From contig JBCCFD010000077.1 in assembly GCA_039029915.1 (NCBI GenBank), positions 1 to 23,229 on the forward strand: a DNA stretch of 23,229 nucleotides, read 5' to 3'. Shown piece after piece: positions 1-6,536 of this stretch (within the stretch, counting starts at the first letter, position 1; each line of letters starts with the position of its first letter). The notes under the pieces are model-generated. The model was given only the letters and a program-made list of their open reading frames with translations, searched no databases and was not told the DNA's origin. The translations under genes and the position numbers were made by a program. Source of the stretch: QQUD01 sp039029915. GTDB taxonomy: Bacteria; Chloroflexota; Anaerolineae; Promineifilales; Promineifilaceae.

Positions 1-1114
1 AGTAAGGTGTTAACAATCCACTTGATTCAGCTTCAATCAAGAATGGAGATTGGTCAGCGCCCATACCATCTTGGGTACCAATGTCACAAGAACCTGAGAG
101 CAATTGAGCAATCAATTGGTTGGTATCAGGGATGAATTTATAGGTTACGCTATTCAAAGGAACAGCACCTTCGTAGTAGAATTCGTTCGGGCTGAGTACG
201 ATGCTATCGCCAGCAACCCATTCGTCAATCTTGTAAGGACCATCACCAATTGGGGTACGGCTTGATTCTTCTGCTTCGAGAAGTTCAGCGGCTGAGAATC
301 CACCCAAGTGATGTTCTGGCAATGGTTGCCAGATGTTGGTGAAGTATGTTGAATCCAAGTATCCTGGAACACCGGTCCAAACGAGGCCCAAGTCGCCGTT
401 AGCTTCGTAGCTAGCGGTACGATCGGTGGTGAATTTGCTAGATGGGGTATCTGGGTCAGCAGCTACGTTAAAGCTATAAACTGAATCGGAAGCTGTTACA
501 GCGACACCATCTGACCAAACGCGTGCTTTCATTGTGAAATCAACAACCATTTGTTCCATCATAGCTGAGCCAGCGAATTCTACGTTTTCGCCATCAGAAT
601 TAGTAATCATCATGCCATCTTCGAGGACGACAACTTCACCAGCGGCGTCAACAACAGTGTCGCCAGCAGCTACTTCTACAACATTGATAACTGCATCGCC
701 ATCTGCCAAGCTAGGAATCTTTTCGATACCACGAGCTTGATAGCCATAAGATTTGGTTTCAAAGTTGTTTTCTTCAAAGGCGTGTTGAACTGCGCGTTGA
801 GCCAACATTGAGTTACCATAGGTGTATAGGGTTTGGGGTTCTTGAGCCATGCAGACAATGAGGTCTTTTGGTGCTGATGGTTCTTCTTCTGGTTCAGCAG
901 TTACTTCTACAACAACCTCAACTTCTTCTACAACGGTTTCAACAACAGTTACTTCAACTGTCTCACCTTCAACTTCTACTGTTTCGGTAACAACACGTGT
1001 TACTTCAACTTCTACTGTTTCAGTAACAACTTCTGGTGAACATGCAGCTAAAACAACAGCAGCCACCAAAACAACTAGGGCACCAATAGCCCAACGTTTA
1101 TTGAACATTTTCAT
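1..1114 (-). CDS. ABC transporter solute-binding lipoprotein, family 5-like (partial, C-terminus off the left edge)
   Basis: About 371 codons are present. The gene starts at an ATG at 1114 preceded by GAGGAG (1119-1124) and has no stop before the window edge. Residues 1-24 form a lipoprotein signal peptide (MKMFNKR, then a hydrophobic run) with lipobox LAAC; Cys25 would be lipidated. Residues 26-83 are a Val/Glu/Thr-rich low-complexity tether with VTETVEVE-like units. The globular part follows, with features of oligopeptide/dipeptide-binding proteins (SBP_bac_5): an ARVWSDGVAVTASDSVYSF segment, a GDGPYKIDEW segment, and a later DTNQLIAQLLSGSCDIG segment. The family captures peptides or similar solutes outside the membrane and delivers them to an ABC permease, whose genes would lie further left. 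The ligand cannot be told. GGT/GTT/GAA-rich codon use suggests high expression. This gene has none of the ACGGCCGT words common elsewhere in the window. Confidence 0.88.
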   Translation of the reverse strand, partial: MKMFNKRWAIGALVVLVAAVVLAACSPEVVTETVEVEVTRVVTETVEVEGETVEVTVVETVVEEVEVVVEVTAEPEEEPSAPKDLIVCMAQEPQTLYTYGNSMLAQRAVQHAFEENNFETKSYGYQARGIEKIPSLADGDAVINVVEVAAGDTVVDAAGEVVVLEDGMMITNSDGENVEFAGSAMMEQMVVDFTMKARVWSDGVAVTASDSVYSFNVAADPDTPSSKFTTDRTASYEANGDLGLVWTGVPGYLDSTYFTNIWQPLPEHHLGGFSAAELLEAEESSRTPIGDGPYKIDEWVAGDSIVLSPNEFYYEGAVPLNSVTYKFIPDTNQLIAQLLSGSCDIGTQDGMGADQSPFLIEAESSGLLTPY

Positions 1115-1221
1115 GTTTCTCCTCAATAAAAAAATAGTTTTAAGGGTTTTTTTTAAAAGAGTTAGGCGAATAGCGAACTGAATTTGGAGTTAGCTTAAAC
1201 ACAATTGCTATTCCCTAAGCA

Positions 1222-1262
1222 AATGAAAGTTATTCTTGGATTTTTTCAAAAATCTTTCATTT
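1222..1262. repeat. Inverted repeat in the SBP leader
   Basis: AATGAAAG near 1223 and CTTTCATT near 1255 form inverted arms. Inside them lies a second A/T-rich hairpin, GATTTTT/AAAAATC. The element sits ~110-145 bp before the SBP start and could be an operator or an RNA hairpin. Confidence 0.3.
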
Positions 1263-1271
1263 ACAAATCAC

Positions 1272-1327
1272 TGTAGAGGAAATTTACAGCATTTCGCCTC
1301 AGATGGGGCTATCTCTGTAACTCTACA
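1272..1327 (-). promoter_or_regulatory. Candidate structured 5' leader of the solute-binding protein gene
   Basis: Two nested perfect helices are visible: TGTAGAG (1272-1278) with CTCTACA (1321-1327), and TTACAG (1284-1289) with CTGTAA (1315-1320). Inside them is a small hairpin, GCCTC/GGGGC around AGAT (1296-1309); one of its pairs becomes an A-C mismatch in the minus-strand RNA. Just upstream in minus orientation is a strong Shine-Dalgarno-like AAGGAGGTGG (near 1354-1363) with no convincing long ORF after it. The arrangement suits a cis-regulatory RNA. I recognise no known riboswitch class, so function is open. Confidence 0.35.
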
Positions 1328-1406
1328 ATCAGCGTGGGGTCATCCCAGATGCACCACCTCCTTGAAAGGTTTTTTATGAATTGCGCTTGTTGGATTCTGC
1401 TAAAGC

Positions 1407-1447
1407 AAAAAAAGCAACCGAGAGACTCCAATTGGTCTTGGTTGCTT
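1407..1447 (-). terminator. Intrinsic terminator or attenuator in the SBP leader
   Basis: Arms AAGCAACC (1412-1419) and GGTTGCTT (1440-1447) pair perfectly. An inner AGA/TCT extension follows after one unpaired base, and in minus orientation the stem is followed by seven U residues (1407-1413). It lies ~105 nt downstream of the strong promoter at 1560-1588 and ~290 nt before the SBP start. It could attenuate the SBP transcript or end a short RNA. It might instead terminate readthrough from the gene at 1710-2498. Confidence 0.65.
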
Positions 1448-1455
1448 GTAAAATT

Positions 1456-1506
1456 CTATTTTGTTTTCATTGCAGAAATGCTAAATATGAACAATTCATA
1501 TTCCAT
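1456..1506 (-). other. Possible 16-codon leader ORF
   Basis: ATG at 1506 to TAG at 1456 encodes MEYELFIFSISAMKTK. It begins ~46 nt after the predicted transcription start and ends 9 nt before the terminator hairpin, which is leader-peptide geometry. The ribosome-binding site is weak (purine-rich GAGAGAAGAAGAG about 10 nt upstream). No strong run of one amino-acid codon is present, so amino-acid attenuation is only a possibility. Confidence 0.2.
1484..1502. repeat. 19-bp perfect inverted repeat, candidate operator
   Basis: AATATGAA-CAA-TTCATATT is perfectly symmetric and lies 50-68 nt downstream of the predicted start of transcription, over the beginning of the possible leader ORF. It is a typical size for a dimeric repressor site, but it could equally form an RNA hairpin. 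Confidence 0.35.
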
Positions 1507-1559
1507 ATAGTGTAGTCTCTTCTTCTCTCACTAACTGCGCAAGTGTAACAATGGAGGGT

Positions 1560-1588
1560 ATTATAGGGAGATCAATTGTAGATGTCAA
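1560..1588 (-). promoter_or_regulatory. Perfect-consensus sigma-70 promoter for the SBP leader
   Basis: In minus orientation, TTGACA (1583-1588), 17 nt and TATAAT (1560-1565) match the housekeeping consensus exactly. The predicted start is near 1552. This gives a ~440-nt leader to the SBP start at 1114, or a ~145-nt RNA ending at the terminator at 1407. Confidence 0.75.
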
Positions 1589-1591
1589 ATA

Positions 1592-1647
1592 GGGGTCATT
1601 TGGGGGGCAAGGAGGCGAGGGGCGAGGGGGAGATTGGGGGATTAGGG
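1592..1647 (+). other. G-rich island with G-quadruplex potential
   Basis: Five or six runs of three to six G on the plus strand lie within ~55 bp, separated by short loops. They start only four bases upstream of the -35 box of the minus-strand promoter. With the repeats at 1650-1685, this is all I see between that promoter and the gene ending at 1710. Confidence 0.4.
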
Positions 1648-1649
1648 AG

Positions 1650-1685
1650 ACTGGTAATTAGTAATTGGTAATCGGGTAATTGTTC
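1650..1685. repeat. Degenerate GGTAATT word repeats
   Basis: GGTAATTAGTAATTGGTAAT and then GGGTAATTG are four near-identical units in tandem. Similar short-word repeats occur at 4153-4190, 5308-5352 and 20440-20470, in each case at gene ends or between genes. Confidence 0.5.
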
Positions 1686-1709
1686 CAATCCCCGATCCCA
1701 GACCCCATC

Positions 1710-2498
1710 TCAAAGTTGTCTTTCTCGAAGCTGCTCGAGGAACGGCTGATAAACGGCCGTTTCTGCCTCCCGCCCCGCTTCACAATAAGCTACAAAATCC
1801 TGCACAATCATCGCTTGTTGTTCTCGATTATAGCTGCGGTACTGTTTGCCGACATTGATTGCTTCTTGAAGGCCCTCTTTACGGCCGTAATTATAACAAT
1901 CCCGCTTCGTTTTAATCAGCATGTAGATAGCTTCCCCTAAATAGCGAGAGCCGACATTTTCATATTGATAAACATGGGTGAGTTCATGCATCACAAGCGG
2001 CCATGTTTCACGGGTATGCTTACCTGTTAAAGGGAGATGAACCGTATGCCAAGTGGCAAAGGCTAAATTACCATTAAATCGGAAGATTACATTCTCAAGC
2101 AGCCCCCCCTCAGTAATACGCACATCACCAAGACGAAGGCCATGAGGGCCAAAAACTTCAGCCACTTTACCGATTTCTTCACCTGTCAAAGGGGTTGAAC
2201 GGGCGATTAAGCGAAGGAAGAACTCAACAACCTCTGGGCCACCTATCAAATCGAAAAGCGCAGTCAGAAGACGATGAATCCAGAAGGCAACATCTTCAAA
2301 CAAGCTGGTTTCAGATCGTTTATCTTGGTTTGTGCGTCTAAAAAACTTCACAATCCCAAAAAGGCCTAAGTAAAGCGTCATTAAAACTCGAGTTAATCTT
2401 TGTGGAAAATCACGAACAAGATTGACTGGCCAGCGAGCCAAATCGAGCAATCTTTCGGCAAACCAATTGAAGATGGAATGAACAGTTTCAGACATCAT
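1710..2498 (-). CDS. HExxH metallopeptidase-like protein
   Basis: The protein has 262 residues. The start is at ATG 2498 or the adjacent ATG 2495; AGAGG lies a few bases upstream and fits the second slightly better. The N-terminal ~100 residues are amphipathic or hydrophobic (TLYLGLFGIVKFF near 41-53, LLTALFDLIGG near 78-87), suggesting membrane association. The key motif is HELTHVYQ at 171-178, a zincin HExxH; Glu180 or Glu189 could supply a third ligand. HELTH followed by xxQ recalls the DUF4157-type domains, but the match is by motif only. No signal peptide is seen. The TPR gene lies 69 bp upstream on the same strand, so the two may be co-transcribed. Substrate and role are unknown. Confidence 0.6.
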   Translation of the reverse strand: MMSETVHSIFNWFAERLLDLARWPVNLVRDFPQRLTRVLMTLYLGLFGIVKFFRRTNQDKRSETSLFEDVAFWIHRLLTALFDLIGGPEVVEFFLRLIARSTPLTGEEIGKVAEVFGPHGLRLGDVRITEGGLLENVIFRFNGNLAFATWHTVHLPLTGKHTRETWPLVMHELTHVYQYENVGSRYLGEAIYMLIKTKRDCYNYGRKEGLQEAINVGKQYRSYNREQQAMIVQDFVAYCEAGREAETAVYQPFLEQLRERQL

Positions 2499-2567
2499 AC
2501 GCCTCTTGGAGTGACTGTTTAAGTATGTCAGTATGTCAGCGTTTCAGTAAATAGCTGACGAACTATT

Positions 2568-3884
2568 TTACAGCTTGTCGGGGTTAATACCAGCGGCATT
2601 TAGGACAGCCACAACGGGGGCGGCTTGAACAAAGGTTTGTTTAAGGGCTTCATCCTGAAGAGGCTCCGCCGTTTGGCGGATAAAATCAGCGGCGATGGTT
2701 AGATGCACAGCCGCTATTTCGGGGTTATTGATGACGTGACTTATGGTAGCGTGGAGTTTCCACAAGACACCCCGATCGAGTGAGGTTTGGGCAGCCAGCA
2801 TCGCTTTATTGAGCTGAAGAACGGCCGTTTCTTGCTCCCCTTGATAAAACAAAAGCTCCCCTTTCGCAAAACTCGCCAAGGCTCGATATCGATCGGCATC
2901 GAGATCATCAGCCACATTCTGGAGCATGAGCACCAATCTATCAGCCATCTCTAAATTAGATTGCCGAATGTGGGCCCGCGCTAAATTGTAAAGCGATAAA
3001 GCTTCATGCTCTCGATTCCCAATTTCCCGAGCACCATCCAATGAAGCCTGTAAATAGTACATCCCTTCATCAGTTTGACCCTGCTCAAAAAGATCAACCC
3101 CTAAGTTCCGCTTAATTTCAGGCTTGAGCAATTCAGCCTCAACTTCATTGGCCAGATTGAGCGCTTGTTGATGATAATCTTTGGCAACTTCAATATCGTA
3201 GAGGGCTTGATGCGCCTCACCAATATCATTTAAAACTTGGATTTGACGCCAGCGGTCTTCCAAAGAAATAAATATCTTTAAGGCTTCTTCATGCGCCTCG
3301 AGCGCATTTTGAATCTCACCACGAGCTTGACGAGTTCTACCTAAGCTTGTTAACACCCGAGCTTGCTCTCGCGCCTCACCAATCTGTCGAAATGAGGCAA
3401 GGGCTTGATTAAGATGATCAACAGCTTTTTCGGTGTTGCCCTGGCGACGATTCAACACACCCAAGCCACGATGAGCACGCCCCATCACCAATAGGTTTTG
3501 GACCTGCGTCGCTTCTTCTAAGGCTTGGTAGTAAATAGGAGTGGCTTTGTCGTAATTTCCTTGAAAATCAATAACCTCACCGAGTCGCACTCGCGCTCGG
3601 GCTTTTTGCTCAAGATCATCTGAGGTGTCAAGCGAGCGACGATAATCAGCCTCGGCTGCATCAAATTCACTAAGAAGCCAATGGCATAAGCCACGATACT
3701 CTAATGTTCTTGCTCGGAAGATTTTGTGTAAGTTTTCAAAATCAAGCACGTCAGAAAAGAATCGAATCGCTTTCCGGTTTTCCTGTATGCGCATTGCTTC
3801 ACGGCCCCGTTTAAAGGTTTCGAGAGCCGCTGCTGAAACGCCATCTGAATTAAGACGACTTGATGATAGTTGCTCAGTCGACAT
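2568..3884 (-). CDS. Tetratricopeptide repeat protein
   Basis: The protein has 438 residues from ATG 3884; an in-frame GTG at 3890 is the alternative. Almost the whole length is TPR helical repeats of the ~40-residue type, from near residue 20 to ~420. Examples are AHRGLGVLNRRQGNTEKAVD, LNDIGEAHQALYDIEVAKDY and LYNLARAHIRQSNLEMADRL. There is no signal peptide, transmembrane segment or effector domain, so it is probably a cytoplasmic scaffold that binds other proteins. A -10-like box (TATCAT, 3892-3897) ends only 7 nt before the ATG, and no Shine-Dalgarno sequence is visible, which suggests a leaderless transcript. The metallopeptidase-like gene follows on the same strand and could be its partner; this is inference from position. 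Confidence 0.75.
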   Translation of the reverse strand: MSTEQLSSSRLNSDGVSAAALETFKRGREAMRIQENRKAIRFFSDVLDFENLHKIFRARTLEYRGLCHWLLSEFDAAEADYRRSLDTSDDLEQKARARVRLGEVIDFQGNYDKATPIYYQALEEATQVQNLLVMGRAHRGLGVLNRRQGNTEKAVDHLNQALASFRQIGEAREQARVLTSLGRTRQARGEIQNALEAHEEALKIFISLEDRWRQIQVLNDIGEAHQALYDIEVAKDYHQQALNLANEVEAELLKPEIKRNLGVDLFEQGQTDEGMYYLQASLDGAREIGNREHEALSLYNLARAHIRQSNLEMADRLVLMLQNVADDLDADRYRALASFAKGELLFYQGEQETAVLQLNKAMLAAQTSLDRGVLWKLHATISHVINNPEIAAVHLTIAADFIRQTAEPLQDEALKQTFVQAAPVVAVLNAAGINPDKL

Positions 3885-3891
3885 GGGCACA

Positions 3892-3919
3892 ATGATACCC
3901 TGTGGTTCTGTTTTTTCAA
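3892..3919 (-). promoter_or_regulatory. Promoter of the TPR gene, apparently leaderless
   Basis: TTGAAA (3914-3919), 16 nt and TATCAT (3892-3897) in minus orientation each match consensus at five of six positions. The ATG at 3884 starts 7 nt after the -10 box, so transcription would begin at or next to the start codon. Confidence 0.45.
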
Positions 3920-3987
3920 TGAACGAGACGTAAAGAAGAGGTCCTAAAGCTAGAGGCGAGAGGATAGAGATAGAGTGAGAGAACGTT

Positions 3988-4094
3988 AAGTGTTCCGAAG
4001 TTTCTAAATTGAAAGACGTCTTAGATAAAAGCTTCGGAACCTCGAGGAAACGAAGTTTATAGCTGTCGTTTTATTCAAAACAGCAACTTCGTTT
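3988..4094 (+). repeat. 107-bp double-hairpin dispersed repeat, copy 1
   Basis: This aligns without gaps to 10870-10976 in the same orientation, with about 12 differences in 107 bp. Hairpin 1 has arms GTTCCGAAG (3992-4000) and CTTCGGAAC (4032-4040). Hairpin 2 has arms GAAACGAAGTT (4047-4057) and AACTTCGTTTC (4085-4095), with an inner GCTGT/ACAGC helix. The copy lies between the TPR gene start and the mutY stop. No ORF is present. Confidence 0.8.
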
Positions 4095-4152
4095 CATTTA
4101 ACAAGGTGATTGACTGATTAGGCAATGGTTTGAGGTGGTTATGAGCAGAGTA

Positions 4153-5295
4153 TCACTTTGCAACCTTGTAACCTTGCAACTTTGCATCTTCTGACCGTTC
4201 GCTTTTCACTTTCACGTTTTCCTTCAAACTGGCAATAATCTGCTGATCAGTCACCGCAAAGGCATATTTATCGAGCTGGTCTAAGGTCACCCACACGTGA
4301 TTGGCCACGCCTAGATGCTGGATGGTTCCTGAGGCATAAACAGCATGATGGGCCCGAAGGGTAATCTTGAAATGAGTGTAAGCATGCTTAACGGCCGTTT
4401 CAAACGCACCGGCCTCAATATTTATGTCAAGCTCTTCCTTGATCTCTCGAATCAATGCCTGCTCAAAAGTTTCTCCAGCTTCCAGCTTCCCACCCGGAAA
4501 TTCCCACAAGCCACCTAATAAGCCATCTAATGGACGCTGGGCAATCAAAAATTCACCATCTAGCGTAAGAACGGCCGTTTTGTCTCGCCAAATAATGCCC
4601 GCCACCACATCATAATGAGGCGTTCGCTTCCGTGGAGGACGCACGGGGCGTTCCAACTGCGTCCCGCGCTGTCTAGCAAGACATCTTGCTTGAATTGGAC
4701 AAAGCAAGCAGCTAGGCTTTTTAGGTAGACAAACTTTTTGGCCTAACTCCATCAGCGATTGATTAAAATCACCCGGGCGTTCATTGGGAACCAGCTCGTC
4801 AGCACGAGCCCACAGCACCTTCTTTGTGGCCGTCTGTGTACTATCTTCAGCCACATCATCTAGGCGGGTTAGCACGCGAATCACATTACCGTCTAAGATC
4901 GGAGCGGGCAGATCGAAGGCAATTGACGCAATAGCACCAGCCGTGTAGCGACCAATTCCTTTCAACGAAAGGAGACCTTCTACGTCGTTGGGTAGCTCGC
5001 CATCAAACTTCTCCACAACCATTTGGGCAGCGGCATGCAGGTTTCTAGCACGACTGTAATAACCTAGCCCCTCCCAATGCTTAAGCACATCATCCAAAGG
5101 CGCTGAAGCAAGGTCGCCAACCGTTGGGAAGCGGGCCATCCATCGTTCAAAATAGGGAATAACCGTCACAATTTGGGTTTGCTGAAGCATAATTTCAGAC
5201 ACCCAAATTTTGTAAGGATCCCTCGTTTGGCGCCAAGGAAGATCCGCGTGATCATGATCCCACCAGTTGAGGAGTTTTTCAACGATTTCATTCAT
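4153..5295 (-). CDS. mutY: A/G-specific adenine DNA glycosylase with C-terminal Nudix domain
   Basis: The protein has 380 residues. MutY removes adenine mispaired with 8-oxoguanine in base excision repair. Catalytic Glu34 lies in SEIMLQQTQI. The helix-hairpin-helix is LKGIGRYTAGAIASIAF (111-127), followed by Asp135 in DGNVIRVLTRL. The [4Fe-4S] ligands are Cys189, Cys196, Cys199 and Cys205 (C-x6-C-x2-C-x5-C). The C-terminal domain (~228-360) carries a Nudix box, Gly269-x5-Glu275-x7-Arg283-Glu-Ile-x-Glu-Glu, complete except for Asp290 in place of the usual Gly. The last ~16 residues are encoded by repetitive DNA of the TTGCAACCTTG type, so the true C-terminus may be recently extended. No clear Shine-Dalgarno sequence is seen. 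A TAAAAT box is 4 nt before the ATG. Confidence 0.95.
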   Translation of the reverse strand: MNEIVEKLLNWWDHDHADLPWRQTRDPYKIWVSEIMLQQTQIVTVIPYFERWMARFPTVGDLASAPLDDVLKHWEGLGYYSRARNLHAAAQMVVEKFDGELPNDVEGLLSLKGIGRYTAGAIASIAFDLPAPILDGNVIRVLTRLDDVAEDSTQTATKKVLWARADELVPNERPGDFNQSLMELGQKVCLPKKPSCLLCPIQARCLARQRGTQLERPVRPPRKRTPHYDVVAGIIWRDKTAVLTLDGEFLIAQRPLDGLLGGLWEFPGGKLEAGETFEQALIREIKEELDINIEAGAFETAVKHAYTHFKITLRAHHAVYASGTIQHLGVANHVWVTLDQLDKYAFAVTDQQIIASLKENVKVKSERSEDAKLQGYKVAK

Positions 5296-5307
5296 TGATA
5301 TTTTAGG

Positions 5308-5352
5308 TTTACGATTTACGATTTGTAATTGGTCAGAATTGTAAATCGTAAA
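5308..5352. repeat. 12-bp perfect inverted repeat between the MBL hydrolase gene and mutY
   Basis: TTTACGATTTAC (5308-5319) and GTAAATCGTAAA (5341-5352) pair perfectly across a 21-nt spacer. It fills the 60-bp gap after the MBL gene stop and before mutY. It may be a weak terminator or mRNA-stabilising hairpin. No U-tract is visible in minus orientation. Confidence 0.5.
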
Positions 5353-5355
5353 TGG

Positions 5356-6363
5356 CTAAGAACGTCGGTATTTAACGACAGGATGGCTATTTTGCTCGAT
5401 TTCGTCGAGGTTAGCAGCTAGCAACTCGCCCCGCTGATAGAGATATTCAACGTGTGCCCCAGCTTCTTCAAGAGCCAGTAAAACATGATAGCTTTCTACC
5501 TGCCCAAACAAGCTCTTACTGATTTCAGCAATGGATTGTGGCTCGGCGCAAATATCTATAATTTTATTGAGCCGCTTTTCGTGTGACGCTTTGATGTCTT
5601 GAATACGGCAGTAAAGATCCGTCATCGGCGCTTCATGCCCCCCTAGCCCAAGCCGAATGCCAGGAACACGCTCAATTTTTGTTAATGAATCAAGATAGTG
5701 ACCCAATCCCGTATTGTTCGTAATGCTTTCCGGCGCTTGGTGCGGGGTCGTTTTTGACAACACATGATCTGCAGTTAACATAATGTCGTCAATTTTCAAA
5801 CAGACTTGACCCGGGCAGTGGCCCGGTACGTGATACACTTCAACGCCCCCAACGGTAGGTTTTTCTTCCTCTAATAAAAAGTCAATCGGTTGAGATTTGT
5901 AATACATTTTCCCAAATTTATAAACTTCCATCAGGCTTTGTCTATGCTCTGCCGTGATGCCGGCGGTTTCTAAAAAAGCTTCTAGTCGGCTCGAGGCAAA
6001 GATGGCTCGTTCTTCATGAGTGGTAATGACGCGGCGGTCGAGAATGTGAATGCCAACGGGAGCATCGGTATGCTCCCGAACAAAAGGCAAGCCACCAAAG
6101 TGATCAATGTGCCCGTGGGTAATGATAATGTGACCAATATTCTCAAGTGAAATCGCTTGGCCGCTAAATTCAGCAACGGCCGTAAATCCCTCTACGAGTT
6201 CCTTATTCGCATCTCGAAACCCAGATCCAGTATCCACCAAAATCAGCTGATTGCCATCATCAATAATATAAATATTGCTAATCAAGTTGGGGAAGGCGTT
6301 GGTTTGAAAATTATAAATGGAACGGCCGTCGCTCGTTTGAAACTGTTGTACCTCTTTTTTCAT
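5356..6363 (-). CDS. MBL-fold metallo-hydrolase
   Basis: The protein has 335 residues from ATG 6363. A TTG six codons upstream (6381) is in frame, but using it would place the TATAAT box at 6370-6375 inside the coding sequence, so ATG was chosen. Metal ligands are clear: HGHIDH at 83-88, His182 in PGHCPGQ, Asp199 in TADHVLS and His243 in GGHEAP. This is the glyoxalase II / metallo-beta-lactamase fold with two metal ions. The C-terminal ~85 residues (from CRIQDIKASHEKRL) resemble the winged-helix tail of LACTB2-like MBL proteins. The substrate is not determined. The gene is divergent from the GHL10 gene and 60 bp upstream of mutY on the same strand. Confidence 0.85.
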   Translation of the reverse strand: MKKEVQQFQTSDGRSIYNFQTNAFPNLISNIYIIDDGNQLILVDTGSGFRDANKELVEGFTAVAEFSGQAISLENIGHIIITHGHIDHFGGLPFVREHTDAPVGIHILDRRVITTHEERAIFASSRLEAFLETAGITAEHRQSLMEVYKFGKMYYKSQPIDFLLEEEKPTVGGVEVYHVPGHCPGQVCLKIDDIMLTADHVLSKTTPHQAPESITNNTGLGHYLDSLTKIERVPGIRLGLGGHEAPMTDLYCRIQDIKASHEKRLNKIIDICAEPQSIAEISKSLFGQVESYHVLLALEEAGAHVEYLYQRGELLAANLDEIEQNSHPVVKYRRS

Positions 6364-6369
6364 GCCCAA

Positions 6370-6375
6370 ATTATA
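6370..6375 (-). promoter_or_regulatory. -10 box 6 nt before the MBL gene ATG (leaderless candidate)
   Basis: TATAAT in minus orientation is followed by TTGGGC and then the ATG at 6363. No good -35 is visible at 16-18 nt. The spacing matches leaderless transcription, where the mRNA starts at the initiation codon. Leaderless genes are known from several deep-branching bacterial phyla. Confidence 0.4.
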
Positions 6376-6536
6376 GCGCAAACGACTCGGTAAAACTTTA
6401 TCAAGAAACCGTAAAAAGAGGGAAACGGCCGTTTAATTTCACGCTGCCCTTTAGTACCATCATCAACGGAAACTTATCTGTTCCTTTATTAAAAATTCTT
6501 GTTTCCAACCATCGATAGGGATGCCATAAAAAAATA

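Noticed and set aside
849..1181. Ser/Thr-rich ORF on the plus strand
   Set aside because: It is antisense to the Val/Glu/Thr-rich tether of the lipoprotein. The reverse complement of that biased sequence gives Ser/Thr by default, and there is no ribosome-binding site.
1272..1450. Known riboswitch (TPP, SAM, T-box) in the SBP leader
   Set aside because: No conserved core such as the T-box sequence or TPP motifs was found, so it was kept as an unclassified leader.
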